A stretch of 64,000 bases of DNA from Microbaculum marinisediminis (GCF_025397915.1 NZ_JALIDZ010000005.1:124001-188000); one strand, 5' to 3'; numbered from the stretch's first letter, positions 9,774 to 24,751 are shown. Notes: a model not told the origin generated them from the sequence alone. Translations and numbers: made by a program.

Positions 9774-10301
9774 ATGAACCGTGTCCTCAGCATCCTGTCC
9801 GTCGTCCTCCTGATCGGTGTCGCCGCCTGTTCCGAGGAGGAGGAGACGACCGAACAGACGGCCCCGACGAGCCAGTCCGAGCCGGCCACGACCGAGCCGG
9901 CCACGACCGAGGCCCCTGCGGCCGAGACCCCGGCAGCCGAGGCGCCAACGACGCAGGCCCCAACCACGCAGGCCCCGGCGGCTGAAGCGCCGGCGACCCA
10001 GTCCCCCGCCAGCGGCACTGCCGCCGGCAGCACCGCCAGCGGCAACACCACCAGCGGTGACACCACCAGTGGTGACACCACCACCTCCGAGGTCTCGGAC
10101 GCGGCGATCAACGCCTGCCTCGCCGCCGTCCGGCAGGAGACGGGCGAGCCCGACGTCGCCGTGCTCAGCACCGAGTTCTCCGAGGCCAATTCGCTGGTGA
10201 TGATCGGGGTCGGGGCGCAGCGCGCGCCGTGGAAATGCCTGGTCTCCAACGACGGCCAGGGCGCCGAGGTGTCGTTTGCGGGCGACGAAGGCAAGCTGTG
10301 A
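9774..10301 (+). CDS. Thr/Ala/Pro-rich lipoprotein of unknown function
   Basis: A 175-residue predicted lipoprotein. The signal peptide ends in a lipobox (VAAC, Cys20). Residues 21 to about 108 are a low-complexity linker of TEAPA/TQAPA and SGDTT repeats. A small C-terminal domain of about 65 residues has two cysteines that could form a disulphide. No function is recognised. The last codons and the stop lie inside a 15-base unit that is repeated twice more downstream. Confidence 0.72.
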   Translation: MNRVLSILSVVLLIGVAACSEEEETTEQTAPTSQSEPATTEPATTEAPAAETPAAEAPTTQAPTTQAPAAEAPATQSPASGTAAGSTASGNTTSGDTTSGDTTTSEVSDAAINACLAAVRQETGEPDVAVLSTEFSEANSLVMIGVGAQRAPWKCLVSNDGQGAEVSFAGDEGKL

Positions 10302-10339
10302 CGTAAGCAAGCTGTGACGTAGGCAAAGCTGTGACGTAG
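10291..10339. repeat. Three tandem copies of a 15-16 base unit over the lipoprotein stop codon
   Basis: GCAAGCTGTGACGTA occurs three times with small variations. The first copy contains the functional stop TGA, and the other two lie downstream of it. This looks like replication slippage at the gene end. Confidence 0.85.
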
Positions 10340-10341
10340 GT

Positions 10342-10366
10342 CCGGGGCGCGCATCGCGCGCCCCGG
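10342..10366. terminator. GC-rich hairpin between convergent genes
   Basis: A 10-bp perfect stem (CCGGGGCGCG and its complement) with a 5-base loop lies between the convergent lipoprotein and GYD genes. There is no T-run, so intrinsic termination is only likely, not certain. Confidence 0.5.
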
Positions 10367-10379
10367 CCGCGGCGCGCGG

Positions 10380-10709
10380 TCAGCCGGGCGCCTTGTAGGA
10401 CGCGGCGAACTTGCCGGCCTTCTTCTGCATCTCGGTGAACTCGGCCGAGGAGAAGGCGCGGATGGTCTGGACGTTGGTGACCGCCCCGGCCCCGCCGGCC
10501 GCCATCAGGCCGGCCATCAGCGACGTCACGTCGTCGATCGACACGGTCATGGAGAAGTCGGTCGGCCCCGTGGTGATGTGAAACGCCTCGAGCTTGCCGC
10601 CCGCCGCCTTGGTGATGGCCTTGGCGGCGGCCTCGCGATCGCTGGGCTTGGACATCATGCCCTTGATCGCCGTCGGGGTGTAGCAGCCCGTCACGATGAA
10701 CCTTGCCAT
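10380..10709 (-). CDS. GYD domain protein
   Basis: A 109-residue protein of the GYD family (ferredoxin-like fold). It starts MARFIVTGCYTPTAIKGMM, with the conserved core KLEAFHITTGPTDFSMTVSIDD. The family is common in alphaproteobacteria but has no established role. The ATG at 10709 is chosen over a longer upstream frame because it matches the family N-terminus and has AGGG just upstream. Confidence 0.85.
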   Translation of the reverse strand: MARFIVTGCYTPTAIKGMMSKPSDREAAAKAITKAAGGKLEAFHITTGPTDFSMTVSIDDVTSLMAGLMAAGGAGAVTNVQTIRAFSSAEFTEMQKKAGKFAASYKAPG

Positions 10710-10860
10710 GGTGAACCTCCCTTCACGGGGGCCTCTGCGCAGCCTGCCGGCCTGCCCGGTGCAAGCCTGTTGCGGCCTGCGTGTCCCCCCGGAAACCATA
10801 CACGCATTTTTAGAAGCCGGCGAAGAAAAACATGCCCCTCAGGGGGGACGCGGGCGCCGG

Positions 10861-11439
10861 TCAGTCGTCTGCCTCGCGGCACAGGTTTTCGATCCGCCGG
10901 GCGATTTCGTTGCGGAACTCGTCGATGTCCACCGGCCCCTCGTCCAGTGGCGGGGCAAGCGGCCCGCGGTCGCGCTGCAGCCCGCGCTCCACGTCGACCA
11001 GCGTCTGCAGGGTGCGGGCGAGGGCGGCCAGGTTCTGCGCGGCGCGAATCGTGTCGGCGGCCGCGTCCTGCGCGTGCAGGTCGCGCAGGTGCCGGTCGAT
11101 CGCCCGCCACAGGCGCCCGGCCGTCGCCGCGCGGTCGATGTCGTCGTCGCCGGCCGGTGATAGGGCAACCGCCTGACGCGGATCGCCCTCGGGCAGCCCG
11201 GTCTCGCCTTCGCCGGCCAGCGCCTGCAGGGCGGGCGTCGGGGGCAGGGCTGGGCGCCGCTTCTGCCTGCGCGGGCTGACGCCGGGCCGGCGCGCGGTCG
11301 CCCACTGCTCGCGGCGGGCGCGCTGGTAGATCGCGGATTCCGACACCTCGGCGAGAATGGCGATCTCGGCGATGGTCAGTTCGCTGGCCTCGTAGAGCTT
11401 GCGGACCAGCGCCAGCCGGTCCTCGGGCAGGTGGGGCAT
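10861..11439 (-). CDS. HTH protein of unknown function
   Basis: A 192-residue protein. Residues 1-45 look like a helix-turn-helix of the kind in phage small terminases and resolvases (LTIAEIAILAEVSESAIYQRARRE). A basic stretch follows (RRPGVSPRRQKRR), and then an acidic helical C-terminal half (about 95-190) rich in Ala, Asp and Arg. No enzyme motif is seen. It may be a DNA-binding regulator or a domesticated terminase small subunit, with no phage genes beside it. The ATG at 11439 is the first that gives the HTH a plausible N-terminus. Confidence 0.6.
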   Translation of the reverse strand: MPHLPEDRLALVRKLYEASELTIAEIAILAEVSESAIYQRARREQWATARRPGVSPRRQKRRPALPPTPALQALAGEGETGLPEGDPRQAVALSPAGDDDIDRAATAGRLWRAIDRHLRDLHAQDAAADTIRAAQNLAALARTLQTLVDVERGLQRDRGPLAPPLDEGPVDIDEFRNEIARRIENLCREADD

Positions 11440-12634
11440 GATGGGGCTCCGGTGTTGGAGTGGACGGGAAGGGGGTGGCGGCGCGACGGGGACAGACCGC
11501 CCCCACGCCATCCACGTCCTTGCCGGGCTTGACCCGGCAATCTCAGGCGGCGTGCCCCAAACAACGAGATGCCCGGGTCAAGCCCGGGCATGACGTGCGA
11601 GGGGGAAGGGGCCTCGATCCGGAGCCTGTCCTCGGGCCGCGCCTGCGCGGACCCGGGGGAGACGGTCGCTGTCGCGACCTCCTCAGGATGAGGAGACACT
11701 CGGAGTGAAACCCTCATGGTGAGGCGCGTCCCGGACACTCGTGTCCCGGACACTCGTGTCCCGAACCAGGCGGGCCCGGGCCTCTGCGTCGTCATCCCGG
11801 ACGCGGCCCGCGACATCGGGTGCTCCCGATCTCCGCATGGGGATGAGACATCGGAAACATCCGATGTCTCGCCGCGATCCGGGATCGGAGCGCCACGGAC
11901 AGCGCGGGGGCCCGCCGATCCCGGCTCTCCACTGCGTTGCGGCCGGGATGACGACGGAGAGGGCGGAGGGCGCCGCCCTGGACCCCCGCTTTCGCGGGGG
12001 CGAGCGGCTGGAGGACGGCCGCGCCACACACACCGCGCATTCCCGCGAAGGCGGGGGGCCGGAGGCGTCAGGCCCGGACGCAGAAACACCGCCGGGCTCG
12101 CCGCCTTCCCGTCATTGCCGGGCGTTCGTCGCTCGAAACGCATTTGCGTTTCGTCCGCCCAGGCGGACCGCGCCTTACCCCCTTACTCGCGCTTTTGGCG
12201 CGACCTCTCCCCGCCGGGGAGAAGTGGAGGCTTGTCGTGTGGCCGGGGGAGCGAGGCAGTCGCGCACACCCGATCCGTCGTCATCCCGGCCAAGCGACGC
12301 GCGAGCCGGGATCGGAGAGCCCCCGCACGCTCCGAGGCTCCCCGATCCCGGATAGCCGCCGCGCGGCGTCCGGGATGACGATGGTTACGTCGGGTCGAGC
12401 CGACAGGCGCAAACGCAAGAACGCCGCCGGGTTGGTTGCCGCCGGCGGCGCGCGGATTACAGGCGCAAGTGTCGAGTGTGCGAGCAGTCTACCAGAGGAG
12501 CGACACGCTGCGCAAGGAATTTATTCCTATTTTCGCGTGAAGCAATACGATTGGTCCGATGAGAGAGGATTTCCTAAGCGGATGCGGATACATCGAGTGC
12601 ATGTCGCGAGGATGAGGATGAAATGAGAATCCAT
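11440..12634. repeat. Gene-free region packed with REP-like palindromes
   Basis: About 1.2 kb without a credible gene. There are several nested inverted repeats. At 11521-11592 two arms built on GCCGGGCTTGACCCGGC face each other. Around 11726-11765 a palindrome GGACACTCGTGTCC occurs in tandem. Around 11792-11950 and 12280-12380 the outer arms are GTCATCCCGG and CCGGGATGAC. Units near 11985 and 12040 contain CGCTTTCGCGGGG or CCCGCGAAGGCGGGG. Related units recur near 15056 and 40737. GC falls sharply after about 12500, toward the AT-rich island. Confidence 0.75.
12119..12182. repeat. Two-hairpin dispersed repeat, copy A
   Basis: Hairpin 1 is CGAAACGCATTTGCGTTTCG. Hairpin 2 is GTCCGCCCAGGCGGAC. 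The element ends in CCGCGCCTTACCCC. A second copy with compensatory stem changes lies at 38899-38963. Confidence 0.8.
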
Positions 12635-13774
12635 CTAGGGAGGGTTCATTTCTGAAAAGAGGGGAAAATTTCCTATTAGCGCCGATGGGTCACTTGCTAA
12701 GTATTTTTGGTCAGAAAGATCAATATTTATCAAATATAGTATATATTCTGATTGAATATTATTTATTATGGTTTTATTCGTAATGCATTCTAAATCTCGA
12801 ATCTTTGAGTATATTTCGTGCCTTGCGGAAATAGTGAAGGGGCCGGGGCCTTTTCGCCCGTTTCGCCGAGAGGAACAGCGGTTGTTCGGATCGTTTCTAT
12901 ATTCGGCAAGCCATGATCGGAACGTAAAGAACGGACGAAGCTCATCGTAGCCAGAATTAATAAGATTTTCCGCAGACTTGTCATTGCGAACGACAGTGCA
13001 CGTCCAGCAGCCGAACCTAGCCTTGCTGCAAGGTTTGTCTTTAAAGTCGCGGATCGCAGGGCATTCTCCACTGCCATCTTTGTAAAGAGTGGCCAGTGTT
13101 GTTACATCTATAGCATGTGGTTCCTTAAATTCGCAAAGTATATCCCATACATCAGTTGTTCCGAAATCTATAATGGGCGTCAATAGTCGAGTTTCTCTGT
13201 TTCCTTCACGCTGTCTCTGAATAAACCGACTAGGTGAAGACGAATCTTCGTGCTTCTTAAGGGACCGATCCCGCTGAGCGCTCTCACCATATCTCGTCCC
13301 AATTGCTATCCATGGAACTTCATTTTTCGATCCAAGATAAAGCTGAAAGGGGCGAATTCGGATATCTTTTGTGCACCATCGAAAGCTATTTGTGGGGGGT
13401 GGATATCCGCGGCCAATTATCCGAACGAAAAATCCTCGATGTATTTCAGGTTTAATTACTTCGCAAGAAATACGAATTCCGTTATCATTAGCTTCTGCTT
13501 GCAGCATGCGCAGGGTTTTTTTTACATGAGAGTCGATTACGGGATTTTCGACTTCCGTGTCGCAATATACAATTTTTAGTGGTGGGCAGTCAGTTTTCAA
13601 AATTCGGGCGCAGGCCCATAAGAGCTTTACGACGGCGCTGCTATCTTTGCCGCCGCTGAAACCTACCGTAAGCGGATAGTCAATAGACTTAAGAATTTCG
13701 CAAATTTCGTGCACGCGTTGAAACTTATCTATCATCGGTTTGAGCAACTTTAACGATGCCTTTCTCAAGTTCAT
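12635..13774 (-). CDS. DndC-like PAPS-reductase-fold protein (orphan)
   Basis: A 379-residue protein resembling DndC/SspD-type sulfurtransferases that act in DNA phosphorothioation. Its features are a PP-loop SGGKDSSAV (40-48), FRWCTKDIRIRP (131-142), GTRYGES (159-165), PIIDFGTTDVWDIL (200-213) and a cluster-type cysteine set C238-X10-C249-X6-C256-X2-C259 within ECPAIRD and RFGCWTCTVV. All catalytic motifs look intact, but no dndA, B, D or E is nearby. It is very AT-rich compared with the chromosome. The ATG at 13774 overlaps the upstream gene by 50 bases; an ATG at 13735 would reduce the overlap to 11. Substrate unknown. Confidence 0.8.
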   Translation of the reverse strand: MNLRKASLKLLKPMIDKFQRVHEICEILKSIDYPLTVGFSGGKDSSAVVKLLWACARILKTDCPPLKIVYCDTEVENPVIDSHVKKTLRMLQAEANDNGIRISCEVIKPEIHRGFFVRIIGRGYPPPTNSFRWCTKDIRIRPFQLYLGSKNEVPWIAIGTRYGESAQRDRSLKKHEDSSSPSRFIQRQREGNRETRLLTPIIDFGTTDVWDILCEFKEPHAIDVTTLATLYKDGSGECPAIRDFKDKPCSKARFGCWTCTVVRNDKSAENLINSGYDELRPFFTFRSWLAEYRNDPNNRCSSRRNGRKGPGPFTISARHEIYSKIRDLECITNKTIINNIQSEYILYLINIDLSDQKYLASDPSALIGNFPLFSEMNPP

Positions 13775-14393
13775 CTTTTCTGTGACGTATGATATAATTG
13801 CATTGTCCTCGCACCATGGTGCGATGTCGCGATGTTAGAGTCCAGGAAATTGGAAAAGAAGAAATGAAACCGACAGAAAATATTACCCAGCTCTTTAGAA
13901 TTTCATTTTCGTTAAAGTCGTTGTATATTCCGCATTTTGATGCAATCAAAAATAAAATTAGAATTAATAATGACACCCCTGATATTGCCCGAAGATCAGC
14001 TGCGCTACTCCAAAGCGTTCCATTAAATCGAATGGTTTGAGATCTCATTTTTAGTGTTTCATCATTATCAATTAATTTATAATAAATATCTTTAAACTCA
14101 TCCCATTCTATTCTATCCAAATTGTTGTTATTGCGGATAAATGGTTCTTTTAGAGTCGTTATTATATATTTATTGATGATATCTTCGTGTTTCGAATTTG
14201 CGAGTTTTCTAAGCGGCAATAAATCATAAAAAAACGCAATCAGAAATACAGCCGTTAGCTTCATAACCTCATCTAAACTGGCCGGCCAGTCAATGTTGCA
14301 GAAATTCCCTCCAAGGCATATGAAATAAAGGGAGAAGTACCCCAGCATTCCGGGAATAACGAAGCGCAAATAACGTTGCGTAGTGTAGCTCAT
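13725..14393 (-). CDS. Four-helix membrane protein of unknown function
   Basis: A 222-residue AT-rich gene product. Predicted membrane helices lie near residues 9-28, 43-60, 136-153 and 165-187. A polar helical domain of about 70 residues sits between helices 2 and 3, and a charged C-terminal tail follows helix 4. AAGGGTG lies just before the ATG at 14393. Its 3' end overlaps the start of the DndC-like gene, so the two form a translationally coupled pair. No family is recognised; a membrane effector or anchor for the partner is a guess. Confidence 0.68.
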   Translation of the reverse strand: MSYTTQRYLRFVIPGMLGYFSLYFICLGGNFCNIDWPASLDEVMKLTAVFLIAFFYDLLPLRKLANSKHEDIINKYIITTLKEPFIRNNNNLDRIEWDEFKDIYYKLIDNDETLKMRSQTIRFNGTLWSSAADLRAISGVSLLILILFLIASKCGIYNDFNENEILKSWVIFSVGFISSFPISWTLTSRHRTMVRGQCNYIIRHRKDELEKGIVKVAQTDDR

Positions 14394-14802
14394 ATCACCC
14401 TTGTGTTTTTCTGACAGGTACTAGAAAGGGCTTATGATACATCATGTTCGCACCTATATCGATGCTTAGCAAGGCCGGTTGCCTATCCCAATCAGTTTCT
14501 TACGTGGTTCCTCGTCGAGGCTTCACTGTGGAATCTGAAGTGGCTGTTCATCCGTCGTGATTGTATGAAGCTATTCATTGCGAGATGCCACGAAGCAGGT
14601 ACCGAGGAGTGAAAGCCTCGCCCGCAGATGCACACAGGTCCCGCGGGCTGGATTGGTGACGGTGGAGGCATCGTCGAGAAGAATTTTCCGGTCGTGGAGA
14701 TCGCTGCGGGCTTCCCCGTCAGTGTACGGATGGCCCGCAAATTGTTGGTGCGCCAGTGGAAAGAAGTATCAAGGCGCGGGATTACCGCTGGTGTTTCTCC
14801 TC
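14394..14802. other. Intergenic region right of the AT-rich pair
   Basis: The first ~70 bases are AT-rich and probably hold the promoter of the membrane-protein/DndC-like pair. The remainder returns to intermediate GC. Short overlapping frames on both strands have no recognisable product. No tRNA gene or integrase is seen. Confidence 0.5.
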
Positions 14803-15010
14803 GGACTGGCTAAAGGCCAGATACGGGGGCGGCACCGCGCGGAAGTAGAACGCTGAAATACGCGGGAGAAGGCGGGAAAACTTGGGGCTCTAGGCCGGGG
14901 CCTTCTCCTCCAACGCTGCCGTATTTGCTTGGAGTGCCCCGTCGTTTTCGCCGGCCTGGTCCATGTCGACGGGGCCGCGGTCCTTGCTACCCAGCGCCCC
15001 CGGACGCGCG
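14803..15010 (-). pseudogene. Diverged second copy of the alaS 3' end
   Basis: This stretch aligns with 15134-15366, which covers the last ~45 codons of alaS and its downstream flank. Read on the minus strand it encodes GALGSKDRGPVDMDQAGE, then TAALEEKAPA and a stop TAG at 14892-14890. The intact AlaS tail ends with [19 protein letters not shown] and [10 protein letters not shown]. The frame is kept up to the stop despite a short deletion and many substitutions. The 3' flank matches as well (GGAC-GGC-AAGGCC, then GGGGCGG-ACCGCGC-GGAAG). It is best read as the displaced or imported tail of another alaS. Confidence 0.8.
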
Positions 15011-15224
15011 CCTTCGCGGTAATGAGCGGTGGGGGAGGGCCGTGCCATAGACCGCGTGTCCCCGCGAAAGCGGGGACCGGGCTGCGGGAAGGCTGAGGGC
15101 TCTGGCGCGCGAGTTCCGCCGCCGCTTGTCCGCGGACCGGCCGAAGGCCGAATCCGGGGCGGGACCGCGCAGGAAGCAAACCGCGGACTGAGGCGGGAGA
15201 GGGCGCGGGGATTGGGGGAGGGCG
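15011..15224. other. Intergenic region downstream of alaS with a dispersed repeat
   Basis: It contains a REP-like unit (GTGTCCCCGCGAAAGCGGGGACC at about 15057-15079, a strong palindrome) of the same family as units near 11985, 12040 and 40737. The right part is the intact partner of the duplicated alaS flank. No gene is seen. Confidence 0.6.
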
Positions 15225-17975
<2,751 letters not shown>

Positions 17976-18114
17976 CGGGCGGTACACCTGTCTTGCACTG
18001 GAAAGGGCCCTGCACTGAAAGTGTCGGGGCGGCGGGCCGATCCCGCCGGTCCGGCCAAATCGGACGGCCGCGCGTGGTTTTAGCGACGGGTCCGCAGGCT
18101 GTCCACAGGATCAC

Positions 18115-18152
18115 ATAAGCGAAACGGCGCATCGCACAAGGCGACGCGCCGT
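18115..18152 (-). terminator. Rho-independent terminator of recA
   Basis: On the minus strand a 12-bp stem (ACGGCGCGTCGC pairing with GCGATGCGCCGT, one G-U pair) with loop CTTGT is followed by TTTCGCTTAT. It starts about 30 bases after the recA stop. Confidence 0.8.
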
Positions 18153-18184
18153 CCCGGCACGGAATTGCGATGGTGACGGGCCGG

Positions 18185-19276
<1,092 letters not shown>

Positions 19277-19748
19277 CGGTCCCACTCCTTATTCCACAAG
19301 GGGCTCGTGATTCACCAGAGCGAATGCGATCCGGTTGTGAAGAATGTACCCGGTTTGTTCCATGAACACAATAGGAACATCTTGCCGGGGTTGGTTCGGC
19401 GGTGTGGCCGTGGTTCGGCAGGTTGTCGCGTGCCTAAGTCTTGGAGTGTTTCTGATAAACATGATCGATCACAATTCGAGACTGTGCGGTTATTGAGTTT
19501 AACAGCACGAACCAAGGCTATTTCGTCGTTGTCTATCGAGGCAAAAGGAGTAGCAAGGCAAAAAAGTAGGGATTTGTCCGGTTCGGCCAACAGGGTGAAT
19601 TTCGCGGTACTTGTCACCGCGCTACAAACGCACTGGGGAAAGTTATCGGCCCGGTTTCCGGGCATCGACGATATCACCGTTATTGGGATCGGTCTTACGC
19701 TGAGATCGAAGTAGATACGGCCACAGTCGGTACACGGCCCGGGGAGTT
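19277..19748. other. recA upstream region
   Basis: Holds the recA promoter and SOS box in its left third. A 150-codon frame on the minus strand (19312-19764) crosses the SOS box and resembles nothing known. The right part has a small hairpin (GGCCCGGTTTCCGGGC, near 19650) that could end the VOC gene transcript. Confidence 0.5.
19364..19378 (-). promoter_or_regulatory. LexA (SOS) box upstream of recA
   Basis: On the recA strand the site reads GTTCCTATTGTGTTC, an exact match to the alphaproteobacterial SOS box GTTC-N7-GTTC. It lies 88 bases upstream of the recA start codon. Confidence 0.88.
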
Positions 19749-20188
19749 TCACATATGCTTCCACAGCCGGCGCGGCGCCAGCTCCAGCAGGTGCCCGTCG
19801 GGATCGCGGAAATAGATGCTGCGGCCGCGCTTGTCGGGCCAGTCGACGGTGCTCTCGATCTCGATGCCGGCGGCGGCGAGATGTCTTTCCCAGGCGGCCA
19901 GGCTGCGGGCGGAGACGGCGAAGGCGATGTGGATCGGGCCGGAGCCGTCGTGCGGCGGAATGATGCCGCCCGGCAAGTGCGCCTCGACCGCGCTCGCGCC
20001 GCGCTTGAAGAGCAGCAGCACCCGGTCGTCGCCGACGGCGAAGGCGGCCATCCGCGCGTCGGAGAGGATTTCCGCAAACGCCATCGTGTCGGCGTAGAAG
20101 GCCCTGGCGATATCGAGATCCTCGACATAGAGCGCGGTCTCGAGGATTCCGTCGAGCGCAGGGGCCTTGCGTCTCGTTCGGGGGGCGG

Positions 20189-20192
<4 letters not shown>
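19749..20192 (-). CDS. VOC/glyoxalase-family protein
   Basis: A 147-residue protein with two beta-alpha-beta-beta-beta modules. Likely metal-ligand positions include His92 in PIHIAFAVS and Glu140 in GHLLELAPR. It could be a dioxygenase, lyase or resistance-type protein; the substrate is unknown. It starts with GTG at 20192, whose GTGA overlaps the cckA stop by 4 bases, so it is translationally coupled to cckA. Confidence 0.82.
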
Positions 20193-22714
<2,522 letters not shown>

Positions 22715-22838
22715 CCCTCAAGGCCATCGCTCGGGCCGGGGCCGGACGTGCAGATCGGCGGGCCTTCGGCCGGCAACGATACGATCTGCGCAATCTGACG
22801 GTCCCATCTGGCCGGATTGGGGCAATCACGCACCAAGT

Positions 22839-23933
22839 TTACCGCATGGTGTCCTGATTCGACCGCCATGCGGACCTGGCTTTCTTCTGCATAACGTAGC
22901 CGATGATTTCCGCAACCGCCTTGTAATGATCGGGCTGGATCGTTTCGTCGACGTCGACGGCGGCGTGCAGCGAGCGGGCGAGCGGCGGATTCTCGATGAC
23001 GGGGATGTCGTGCGCCTCGGCGATCTCGCGGATGCTGAGGGCGACCCGGTCGATACCCTTGGCCACGCAGACCGGGGCCGCCATGCCTTTCTCGTATTTC
23101 AGCGCCACGGCGTAGTGGGTCGGGTTGGTGACCACCACCGTGGCCTGCGGTACCTGCGCCATCATGCGCTGGCGGCCGCGCTCGGCGCGGACCTGGCGGA
23201 TCTTGGCGCGCACCATCGGGTCGCCTTCGGTCTGCTTGTACTCGTCCTTCAGCTCCTTCAGCGACATGCGCTGGCGCTTGTACCAGCTGTGTCGCTGCCA
23301 GGCGTAGTCGAGGGCCGCAACGATGGTCATCACCGCGATGACGCCGGCGAGCAGCTTCAGCGCCATTTCCTGAACCGTCGACATCAGCATGGCCGGGTCC
23401 ATGCTCATCAGGCTGTCGAGACGGTCGCGCTCCGGCCAGGCGATGACGAACATGACGCCCGAGACGATGGCGAGCTTGGCCAGGCCCTTGGCGAAATTGA
23501 TGAGGCTCTGGGGCGAGAACAGCCGCTTGAACCCCGCGATCGGCGAGACCTTCGAGGCCTTGGGTTTCACTGGATCGAGCGACCAGACGAACTTGTGCTG
23601 GATGGCGTTGCCGGCGAAGGCGGCGACCATCAGCACGAACAGGGGCAGGCCGATCGCGGCGATGCTGGCCAGCGTCACCCGCACGAAGACGTTGCGCAGG
23701 CCGTGGCTGTCCATCGGGATCTGGTGGAGATTGCCGAGCAGGCCGGCGAAGGCCTCGGTCAGGCTCGCGGTCATGGAATGACCGAAGACCAGCAACACCA
23801 GGGTCGCCCCGGTCAGCACGAACCAGGTGTTGACCTCCTGGCTCTTGGCGACATCGCCGCGCTTGTGGGCTTCTTCCAGTTTTCGGTCTGTCGGGTCTTC
23901 CGTGCGTTCCGACTGGTCCTGTTCTTCGGCCAT
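22839..23933 (-). CDS. flhB: Flagellar export apparatus protein FlhB
   Basis: Substrate-specificity switch of the flagellar type III export gate. The 364-residue protein has four membrane helices and a cytoplasmic domain with the self-cleavage motif NPTH (270-273). The charged start SERTEDPTDRKLEEAHKRGDVAKSQEV is typical. It lies 15 bases after fliR and is the last flagellar gene of the leftward operon. Confidence 0.97.
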   Translation of the reverse strand: MAEEQDQSERTEDPTDRKLEEAHKRGDVAKSQEVNTWFVLTGATLVLLVFGHSMTASLTEAFAGLLGNLHQIPMDSHGLRNVFVRVTLASIAAIGLPLFVLMVAAFAGNAIQHKFVWSLDPVKPKASKVSPIAGFKRLFSPQSLINFAKGLAKLAIVSGVMFVIAWPERDRLDSLMSMDPAMLMSTVQEMALKLLAGVIAVMTIVAALDYAWQRHSWYKRQRMSLKELKDEYKQTEGDPMVRAKIRQVRAERGRQRMMAQVPQATVVVTNPTHYAVALKYEKGMAAPVCVAKGIDRVALSIREIAEAHDIPVIENPPLARSLHAAVDVDETIQPDHYKAVAEIIGYVMQKKARSAWRSNQDTMR

Positions 23934-23948
23934 GGCGGTCCCGTCGGG

Positions 23949-24710
23949 CTAGCGCAGGAGGAAGGGCTCGATGGAGCCCGCCACATGCTCGAGGAACCAC
24001 GCCATGGTGCTGCCCAGCACGAGGGCCAGGAGCAGGAAGCCGATCAGGATGTTGGCCGGCATGGCGACGAAGAAGATCTGGATCTGCGGCATCAGGCGGG
24101 AGAGCACGCCGAGGCCGAGATAGAAGATCAGGCCGAAGGCGATGAAGGGGGCGGACATCTGGACGCCAACCTTGAAGGTGCCGGCGAAGGTCTCCAGCGC
24201 GATCAGCGCCGCGTCGCGGACGGGCAGGGGGGCGCCGGGGCGGAACAGGACGTAGCTGTCGCGGATGGCGCCGAGGAACAGATAGTGCAGGTCGGTGGCG
24301 AAGATCAGCGTAATGCCGAGCATCGACAGGAAGCTGGCGAACAGCGCGCCCTGGATGCCCTGGGTGGGATCGACGTTCTGGGCGAAGCCGAGGCCGATCT
24401 GGAAGGCGATGGTGGAACCCGCGACCTGGAGGCAGAAGGTGATGAAGCGCGTGGTGAGGCCGATCAGGAAGCCGATCGCGAACTCGATGATCAGCAGCCG
24501 GAGGATGGTGCCGAAATCCGCAGGGACCGGGGGATAGTCCGGGCCGACGACGGGATAGAGCACCAACGCCAGCGCCAGCGCGAACACGAGCCGGAGGCGG
24601 GCGGGAAACGAGGATTCGCCCAGCGCCGGCATCAGCATCAGCATCGTGCCGACCCGGGCGAAGATCAGCATGAAGACGAAGGCGACGCCGGGGAGGAGCT
24701 CGATCTGCAT
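23949..24710 (-). CDS. fliR: Flagellar export gate protein FliR
   Basis: Part of the FliPQR export gate in the inner membrane. It has 253 residues, about six hydrophobic helices, the family motif PALGESSFPARLRL, and the QIGLGFAQNVDP segment. It sits between fliQ and flhB in the standard order. Confidence 0.96.
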   Translation of the reverse strand: MQIELLPGVAFVFMLIFARVGTMLMLMPALGESSFPARLRLVFALALALVLYPVVGPDYPPVPADFGTILRLLIIEFAIGFLIGLTTRFITFCLQVAGSTIAFQIGLGFAQNVDPTQGIQGALFASFLSMLGITLIFATDLHYLFLGAIRDSYVLFRPGAPLPVRDAALIALETFAGTFKVGVQMSAPFIAFGLIFYLGLGVLSRLMPQIQIFFVAMPANILIGFLLLALVLGSTMAWFLEHVAGSIEPFLLR

Positions 24711-24751
24711 CGGGAGGGCTGTAGGGCGCTTCGCTTGGGGCGCGATCGCGC

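Noticed and set aside
12635-13774. Annotation as assimilatory PAPS reductase (CysH)
   Set aside because: The RFGCWTCTVV cluster region and the RWCTKD motif match DndC-type proteins, and no sulphate-assimilation genes are nearby.
14492-14856. Short overlapping frames on both strands right of the AT-rich island
   Set aside because: There is no recognisable product, no consistent codon bias, and partial overlap with the alaS-tail remnant.
19312-19764. A 150-codon minus-strand frame upstream of recA
   Set aside because: It crosses the recA SOS box, lacks a Shine-Dalgarno site and resembles no family.
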